Positions 57,083 to 64,000 of a stretch of 64,000 bases of DNA are shown piece by piece. The translations under genes were made by a program, and so were the position numbers. The notes below the pieces were generated by a model. The model worked only from the letters and a program-made list of their open reading frames with translations, did no database searches and was not told the DNA's origin. Position 1 is the first letter of the stretch; the number at the start of each line of letters is the position of its first letter. This stretch comes from Tieghemiomyces parasiticus. Taxonomy: Eukaryota; Kickxellomycota; Dimargaritomycetes; Dimargaritales; Dimargaritaceae. The stretch is from NCBI GenBank assembly GCA_027575765.1, contig JANBPT010000031.1:40733-104732 (forward strand), in the 5' to 3' direction.

Positions 57083-57604
57083 CTAAAGAGCACGCTGCCG
57101 CAGCAAAGGGATACCGGGTGATCCTCCAGGGAATCTCTTGGGTAGCCGCTGCCGACCCGGGGTCTGCGTCAGCAGAATACGTTGGAGGGCATCTGCGGTC
57201 CGCGTGTCATTTCGGTTGTCAGCCAGCGGGCCGGGGTCCTGAGCGGCAACACCGTCAGCCATGTCAGGGTATTGGAGTAGCCCGACATGCCAGTCAGCCC
57301 CTATCACGTGACCGTTGGTGTACACCGGGATGACCTGATGGGTCTCACCCAGTTGGGCCGCCAAAGTTGGGGGGGGGGCAAAAGGGGAGTCCTATACATG
57401 GGAGAAAGCGGTCAGCCCCGCCAGTGGGACGCGAGTATTACGAGGAAGAGCCCGTGAACGAGCCGGTGAGAGGGCCCAGTTTCTCTCGCCACCCCAACCG
57501 CAACAGGGGGGTGTGACTCTTTCAGGCCTCCAAGGTTGTACGCACCCTTGGGCTTTGGGAGGCGCAAGGTTTAGCAACCTCCCCGGCAGGAGCCTGTTAA
57601 CCAT
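57083..57604 (-). CDS. Tentative small gene of unknown function
   Basis: A possible two-exon minus-strand gene: 57604-57542, beginning MVNRLLPGRLLNLAPPKAQ (possibly a mitochondrial presequence), and 57391-57083, separated by a 150-base GT-AG intron; the product would be 123 residues. The second exon contains QVIPVYTNGHVIGADWHVGL and has fairly GC-ending codons like real genes here. I do not recognise the family. Weak points: the donor is GTACAA, and the second exon includes a 10-C run (57369-57378 on +), a kind of tract otherwise seen only outside genes. The frame may instead be a 3' exon of a different gene or chance. Confidence 0.25.
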
Positions 57605-58372
57605 CGCTGGGGTGCGTCTTGAGGGGATGAAGGTTGGGCCAAGGTTGAACGACGGGCAGTGGCTGACGGTGGGATCTACTAGCCGAACGGCCCGCAACTG
57701 GCCGTGCGGATCTCGCCGTATGGCCCGGGGCGGCGTACGCACCCTACCGGCCAACCCGCCGGCCCACTAGCAGATTCACCACGACCCGCCACCCACCCCC
57801 ACTCCCCAGGGATTCCCCTCCACGCTGCTTAGAACAAGCTACCACTGGCCCCAGCCACGCTTTCTGGCACTACCAGATTGGCACCGACCTTTGCTCGCCC
57901 CTTGTCACTAGCATTCCACCTTACCTGCGTAATTCGATTTGCGCCTGTGCTCCAATCCCTTATTTCTTAACGCTTCCTTTCTGATCGATCCCTTCAAGTA
58001 AGTGGAAGATTGAGCCGTGGATTCCGGGTCTCTCTCCCCGTCCCCATGCCTCCCGGGTCCGATTATACCGTCATCCAGCCGAGGCTCCCGTTTTAGATTC
58101 AACGTAATCAGGGCAGCCGCTAGGGACCCCATTCAGCCGTTGGCGAGGCTCTGAAGGATGAAGACACAAGGCAGTCCCGGCCTGGCGCCATCGGCTCCAA
58201 CTCTACTTTGGCTCCTTCCCTAGTGGAACAAAAGGGAGACACCCGACCACCCACAGCCGCTCTGCCGCGGTTGCAAGCGTTTTAGTGGGCCCGTTAAACA
58301 AATCTTGAACTCGCATGCTAATTCCGCTTCCACCTCTGCTTATCCTTTAATCCTTCACCCCCCGTCCACAGC
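57605..58372. other. Intergenic, promoter of ATP synthase gamma
   Basis: No gene called. A 74-codon minus-strand frame (57908-58132) shows a splice-donor-like CAG/GTAAGG near 57926 but no homology. CT-rich sequence precedes the ATP synthase start. Confidence 0.4.
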
Positions 58373-59590
58373 ATGTCGACCCTCTTCGTTACCGGCCGTG
58401 TGCTGGCCGCCGCCAACACCGCGGCCTCGGCCAACTTCGCGTAAGTGGTGCCAGGCTCGTTGGAGACACCGGAACGTGAAGAGATAAGATGGTTTTCTAG
58501 TATCTATCTGCTTGCTAGATTCCGTAGCGGTTTGGCTGTCGAGCGCGATGTCTAATCCAACCCAATCTACCACACTTTACGCTCGTCCCTTTGTCCATGC
58601 AAACAGCCAGCAGACCCGCAACATGGCTACTCTGAGAGAAGGTAAGCTACTGAGGCGAGTACAAGCTGGGCGTGGCTACCTAATCGCCGGATAATACAGT
58701 AGGCCAATATCTCCTGACCGCTAATTATGTTTTCTTACTAACGGCGCCTGTTCGATTCCCTACACTGACGCTCTCCCCGACCTACGTATCGCCCGGTTAC
58801 AGTCCAGATGCGTCTCAAGTCTATCTCTAACATCTCCAAGATCACCAAGTCTATGAAGATGATTTCCTCCACCAAGATGGCGCGTGCCCAGAAGAGCATG
58901 GTCCAGGCCCGGCAGTGGGGTCAGACCTCGCAGGCCTTCGTGGACCACGCGGAGGTGGCGCCCGAGGTGGAGGGTAAGACGATGTACCTGACGGTGTCGT
59001 CGGACAGTGGTCTGTGCGGTGGTATCCACAGCAGCGTGTCGAAGGCAACGCGCCGTGCGCTCGCGGATAAACCCGAAGCTGGCCTGGTGATCATTGGTGA
59101 CAAGGCCAAGGCCCAGCTGCAGCGTTCGCTGCGCGACCAGATCAGTCTGACCTTCAGCCAGGTGGGAAAGAGCGTTCCGCAGTACGCCGAGTCGTGCGCG
59201 ATCGCCGACGAGATCCGGGGCGGAGTGGACGGCGGGTTCGGCAAGATCAACGTCATCTACAACCGTTTCAACTCGGTCATCTCGTACGAGGCCACCACCC
59301 TCCCGATCTACGCTGAGGGCGCCCTTACCTCTGCCGGCCAGTTCGCCGCCTACGAGGTGGAGGATGATGTGCTCGATAACCTCCAGGAGTTCCTGATGGC
59401 CAACGCCATCCACTGGGCTATCGTCGAGGGCCACGCCTCCGAGATGGCTGCCAAGCGTACCGCTATGGAGAACGCCACCAAGAACGCCGGCGACATAATC
59501 GACAAGCTTACCATGATTTACAACCGTGGTCGCCAGGCCGTCATCACCAACGAACTGGTGGAAATTATCACTGGTGCCTCCGCCCTGTAA
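58373..59590 (+). CDS. ATP3: Mitochondrial ATP synthase gamma subunit
   Basis: Three exons, 58373-58440, 58607-58641 and 58803-59590, with GT-AG introns of 166 and 161 bases; the product is 296 residues. The N-terminus MSTLFVTGRVLAAANTAASA is a mitochondrial presequence. The mature part starts near QQTRNMATLREVQMRLKSI and runs through SISNISKITKSMKMISSTKM, SSDSGLCGGIHSSVSK and the C-terminal ERxxAMENATKNA-type helix. This is the central rotor stalk of F1, coupling proton flow through Fo to ATP synthesis at the inner membrane. Length and motifs match fungal Atp3. The 35-base middle exon carries QTRNMATLRE and is needed to link the presequence with the body. Confidence 0.96.
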
Positions 59591-59840
59591 ATGGATGAGG
59601 AAGGAGGCGGGGAGGGCTAAGAAAGAAAAGAGAAGGTACGGCCGGCCAGCCAGCGTGTCCGTCACTCTCTGATCTGGGCGGGACAATTCGGATCGCCTGG
59701 CGCTTTAGCGATGCCATTTACACCCTTCCCGCTTAACCTTTTCTTGACCCCGTGCAGCTACATTTCTTATGATTCGGCCCGTGGTAAAAAAATGTTTCAA
59801 ATGGCGTTTTTTTTAGAAGTGGTCATCACTCTGGCTCGAC

Positions 59841-59846
59841 AATAAA
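59841..59846 (+). terminator. AATAAA polyadenylation signal, ATP3
   Basis: AATAAA about 250 bases after the stop codon; a nearer signal was not seen. Confidence 0.35.
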
Positions 59847-60688
59847 CGCGCCAAATTAGCCTAGGGTCGGATAAGTCTTGAAAACGACAGGTTGCTGATG
59901 ATCAGTCTTATTGTTTTTTTGGAGGGGATATCGAAAAGGGTCTTCGGATGGTAGGTTTAGGTGAATCAATGCCCAGAGCATGGGCCACAGTCCTAATTGA
60001 CAGGCCCGTCCAAATTGTGTGTCAGCGAGCTGGGGTCTTTCAAAGGAACATTTCCATGGTCACTCGTCCTGCTCATGGTCATACGCTGGCTGAAGAAAAT
60101 CGCAGTTTTAGGAAATGTGGTGGTGCGGAGTCCTGATCGGGATGGCGGAGGTGGAGCCGGTGGTGTCAATAAAGAAAGATCAGTTGACACAAGGAGAGTG
60201 CTGTCATGTTCTTTATGTAAGGTGGCTAGTCTATGGCTTCCTCCCGTTGCACCCCCGTTATTCAATATCACGGGCTGATATGGCCCCTGAGGTGCGAAAT
60301 GAACCAACCGATCACCTTTAACTAGGGATGGTCACACTTCATGGTCACTTTTCCTTCGCGCTCGGAGTCGTTAAGCCCGCCGCCGACGGAGCTGAAGAAT
60401 CTATTTTTTGCTTTTTAACTGCTTGCTGGGTACGAACTATGATTTCTCTGACCCAAGCCACTAATGCCGCATTATGTACCAAGGAATAGTAAAAAAAGGT
60501 GAAGACATTACTTACTGCAATTTATGCTACCATACAATAGAATTGACACATGGTCCAAAAAGGGATTGGCGCTAGGACGGTGTGTTTCCAAAGCCTACCG
60601 TACTGCCACGGCATAGGAAGGCCATAAGAAAGTTCGTTTAGCCGCAAACATTAGACGGACCATTTCCGGATATACTCCTGCCTATAAA
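59847..60688. other. Intergenic, no gene recognised
   Basis: Short frames only. CTATAAAATGG near 60680 resembles a TATA box leading into the following open frame. Confidence 0.5.
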
Positions 60689-61957
60689 ATGGGATACTTG
60701 TACTTTGGAGTGCAATATGATTATCTAGTTCGTGTTTTACCTCCTCCATCTGGGCCTGCCCTTCACCCATCGGTCACGCCGCACTGGCCCTTCGCGTCAC
60801 TTCATTCCACACGTCACCAATTCCAACTATTTCATGGCACCCAATGCTATGCTCCGCCGGCCCGATCCCATCTGAGGGAAATAATAATAATAATTGCCTG
60901 GCTCAGTAGAAGCGCTGGAGGATGGAGGTACTCACCCAAAACCTACGACCAACTAACCTACCAGCTGCTCCGGCACGCCGACTGCGACCCGTGTGTTTTC
61001 ACCGTGAGGTGCTTGACAGACGTACCGGGTCACCATGGCTTTGCGATTCCCTCCGCTATGCTATGGATACTAAACTGCCTATGGCTACAGATAGTCAATA
61101 ACAGGCGGCCAAATGCAGACAACGCAAGTGATAATGTAATCAGAGACCCCCCAAGCTTACCCGCCCGCCAGTCCAATATCGCCGACATTTATCAAATGAC
61201 ACATTTCAGACCCGCCCACCCAATGGCATACTACCGGCAGCTGTTAGGTTGGTGGAAGGTTCACTGCCCCGTGCTGGATGGCACAAATATTCCCTACTTT
61301 CTAATCCAAAGTCGGCTTCAAACTGACAAAATTCTACCCTTGGCGGCGGTCCGGGCTGAATCCCCAATTGCTGTATTGTGCAGAGGTGTTAGTATAGCAG
61401 CAGATTTTTGTGCGCCTGCTGAGAGGAATTGTGTGGTGCCTACTCGCCAACTGTGCGTCTTGGGTGGCGCGTTGTTGGCATGGGCTGTGGCCAACTAGTA
61501 TGCATCGTCACATTTTGCGCCAGAACTAGTGGATTCTGCGTTGTGCCTGTTGCCGTTGATGTCACCAAATCCTCGAGCTGCACCGACAGTGCCAGATAGA
61601 CGCTACTTGCCATACCAGCCTAGGTCAATGCCCTTGATGGCTGGGCTGAAAACTGATCGACGCTATTATTCACCACCATTGATGGACATTAAGGTCGGAA
61701 TAATCGCCGACTTATGATTGCAGTCTTAACAGCGACCTCTTAACTAGATTCGGAACGATCACGATAAGTTGAATCCATCGAAGTCGCCTGCACCGTTTGA
61801 GGCATTACCCTACGATGAGTCTTTCTTAGAATACTATACTTCGGTGTCCTCTCGTCTCCTTCATGCTGTGTTTTTCCCTGCTGCTTTTCCTATGATGTAT
61901 TCATCACTGCTTCCACTTCACAATAATGGTTGGAAGTCAAGGCCGGAATGGATATAA
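60689..61957 (+). other. Broken open frame, possible pseudogene
   Basis: A 269-codon + frame (60689-61498), a 72-codon continuation in the same frame to 61717 after a single TAG, and another in-frame stretch to 61957 after a few further stops. A TATA-like site precedes it. I recognise no family; the text is mixed, with pieces such as HPMAYYRQLLGWWKVHCPVL. Codon use is not GC-biased. It could be a decayed accessory gene, a multi-exon gene read through its introns, or chance. Confidence 0.25.
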
Positions 61958-64000
61958 AGTATCTGTCCACCGGCCGCCTCAATAAACGACAGACTTCTAT
62001 ATAACCCTTTACTTTTATATTGTATTCTCAACCCCCGTGTGTTTACTATACCACGATCCTCTTGAATCTCCGGGCCAATGGTGAGATTCCGGAGTGGTTC
62101 CGGTGTGTAAAGTCCCAGGATGATGGTGGTGGTGGTGGTCTGGCACCTGCCAAGGCTGCAGAGCGCAAGACCACTACTACTGCTGACCAGAAGCCATGGG
62201 TGAAGTGCCAAGCACAAACAGTCTGTTCCCCACCAGGTCCATAAAGCACTTTCCGGCCCTGTTATCGCAGGGCTAAGGTGTGACAAAAGTATAGCAACTC
62301 GGGCCACTCTCCATGTGATGTAATGGAGGGGAGGCGCCCTAAAGGTGGGTTGGCTGGGCAGAGAGCCTCATCTAAGAAATGGATGGAATAACTGCTATCT
62401 GCTGTGAGACAATGTACTAATAAACTCGGTCTTTTGCCGTTCTGCTAACATTCTCACTTTGCCGTATGTTCATTAATGCAAATGGCTCGGCTTGTTAAAC
62501 GCAACATTTGGCTCCATTGAAACGCAAATTCACGAGACACTCACCGCAAATACTACACACTGGTGGCGTGCTATCCATCATCGCATGGCCCAAACTCGTT
62601 TGCGAATAACAGTATACCCAACGGCATCCCTCCAGACCTTTCTTTCTGCATATAAGGCGACCAGATTGGGCCAAGTGTTTATTCCTTTAAGGATGCTAGG
62701 AATTAAGCCGCTTAGACGGTGCTCTATTTATCCACGAACCTCCTTGGTTGCTTCACTTTCTCTGCACTCCGCCCTGAGGCTACACAACTCATCACAGTAA
62801 GTCAATTGGCTGGCATAAATTGGGCATATCGGAGGGTTATCAAGGGGGTGAATATGTCCAGCTTTTGCAAATGAATGAAGGTACAGAATATCCGTCACCC
62901 GCCTAGCCCTGCGCATCTGGCCATAGGAATTTTGATAGAGGAAGAAATGACCTAGGTAATGTTATTCAAGTCCCTTTCACATGCCCGCACGCCCGAGGAG
63001 AGATAAACAATAGTCGTCCACCCGGAAGGGTCCCTGTCCAAACACGCCGCATGCGATACAATGGGCGGCGCCCTTCGACTCAGCCAAGTTGAGTGACAAA
63101 CCATTACGACTGGGGCCTGGAAAACCATAGCCATGTAATGTCCTGTATATCCTTGGACTAGTCCAGGTATACTCCAGCTGCCAGGTCAACGAGTTTGGAG
63201 GACAGAATACACCGTCCCTGTAGCCAACTGATGGGTTCGCCGGTGCCCCTGAGTTGTACATTGGGAACAGGCAAGCAGCGACGATTTGTACTGCAGTTGG
63301 AGGACTAATATACCTTGTACAAGTCGTCGGAACTATATAGCCGTGTGGTTGTGAGAGTCCGTCGGAGTGATGTGCTTCTTTCAACACATGGTGAGTGGGC
63401 CCTATAGTCCGTAGTGAGCTATATTAGGCGACTGTTGGAGGAGCAAGGGGACGGGAGGCCACAGTGGGCCAACGCAACAGTGTGGAAGGGTCTACCCACT
63501 AGTCGAGTGGGATCGGCAATGTTGTGAAGAAGTAGAATTTGGTATGTGCAAACTGAAGCCGGCAGGAGCAGGTAGCATGAAAACAGGTGTGGCATCCTTG
63601 GTCGTCAGGCCAGGTCAGTTAAGTGAATTTTTTTTATTGGAACGACGGGACTGATTGACAGCATCTCTAGGCTGCCTCACAGCCGTAAGCCGCTTGACAA
63701 GGTCTTCCGATTAATGGCCGATCGTCTTCGCTCACTGATAATTTTATTCACGGGCTGCACCGCTCTAATGACCCAGAGGCCGCTGTCTAGGGCATCCGTC
63801 GGAAGGCGTGCATAATGACGACAACTATAGCGGGGCATCCTCCTGGGTCTTCTTTCCCTTCGCATGCTTCCCTGCCTAGCGCCACCACCGATCCAGGGAC
63901 AACTGCAAAGGCGACGTGGCCAACTGGGAGTGTGAATACCAATTGCTCAGTAGCCGAACCATTCACCATCCAGTTCACCCCGCACTAGCGCTTCCAGTGA
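61958..64000. other. Mostly unassigned; possible 3' exon
   Basis: At 62020-62244 (+) a frame ends with GEIPEWFRCVKSQDDGGGGG and later KPWVKCQAQTVCSPPGP before TAA, which reads like the C-terminus of a secreted protein, but no upstream exon is secured. AATAAA occurs at about 62420. The rest to the window end shows short frames only. Confidence 0.3.

Noticed and set aside
58760..59686. 308-codon minus-strand frame over the ATP synthase gamma gene
   Set aside because: Shadow of a certain gene; no own motif.
60890..60960. TGGCTCAGTAGAAG, like a tRNA A box
   Set aside because: No matching B box or cloverleaf downstream.

Overview
The window looks like nuclear DNA of a filamentous fungus, most likely an early-diverging (non-Dikarya) lineage. 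This is an inference from spliced eukaryotic genes with GT-AG introns, a SNAPC4-type Myb protein, a secreted Cys-rich GPI protein of fungal type, and GC-rich coding sequence set in less biased intergenic DNA. I recognise no virus, plasmid, CRISPR array, rRNA or tRNA. I assign 16 protein-coding genes with reasonable support and one tentative small gene. About half of the window is non-coding.

Left half (1-32 kb), all genes on the + strand and all without visible introns: a TLDc/OXR1-like protein with a very long disordered N-terminus behind a 0.9-kb AUG-free pyrimidine-rich leader; a secreted 12-Cys protein with a GPI signal; a trihelix/Myb-like putative transcription factor; a four-helix membrane protein; two secreted histidine phosphatases of the multiple inositol polyphosphate phosphatase (MINPP) family; and an SLC35F-type transporter. 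A degraded mariner-type transposase lies at about 16 kb. A nested palindrome lies between the two MINPP paralogues.

Right half (32-64 kb), where most genes are spliced: ornithine aminotransferase, two tandem NmrA-like proteins, an M20-family amidohydrolase (PM20D2-like) and a CaMK-type kinase, all on +; then a minus-strand block of SNAPC4-like Myb protein, TANGO2, a Ctr copper transporter, an unknown secreted protein and OPA3; then the mitochondrial ATP synthase gamma subunit on +. The last 4.4 kb hold no secure gene, only a broken open frame.

The genes are mostly unrelated housekeeping and secretory functions and form no obvious cluster. Local groupings are the MINPP pair and the NmrA pair (both gene duplications) and several mitochondrial-related genes towards the right end (TANGO2, OPA3, ATP synthase gamma). 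The most unusual observations are the shared HAR in place of HAE in both MINPP paralogues, the 61-bp-arm palindrome with a third copy of its arm, the large excess of long poly(dG:dC) tracts outside genes, and the AUG-free leader of the OXR1-like gene.
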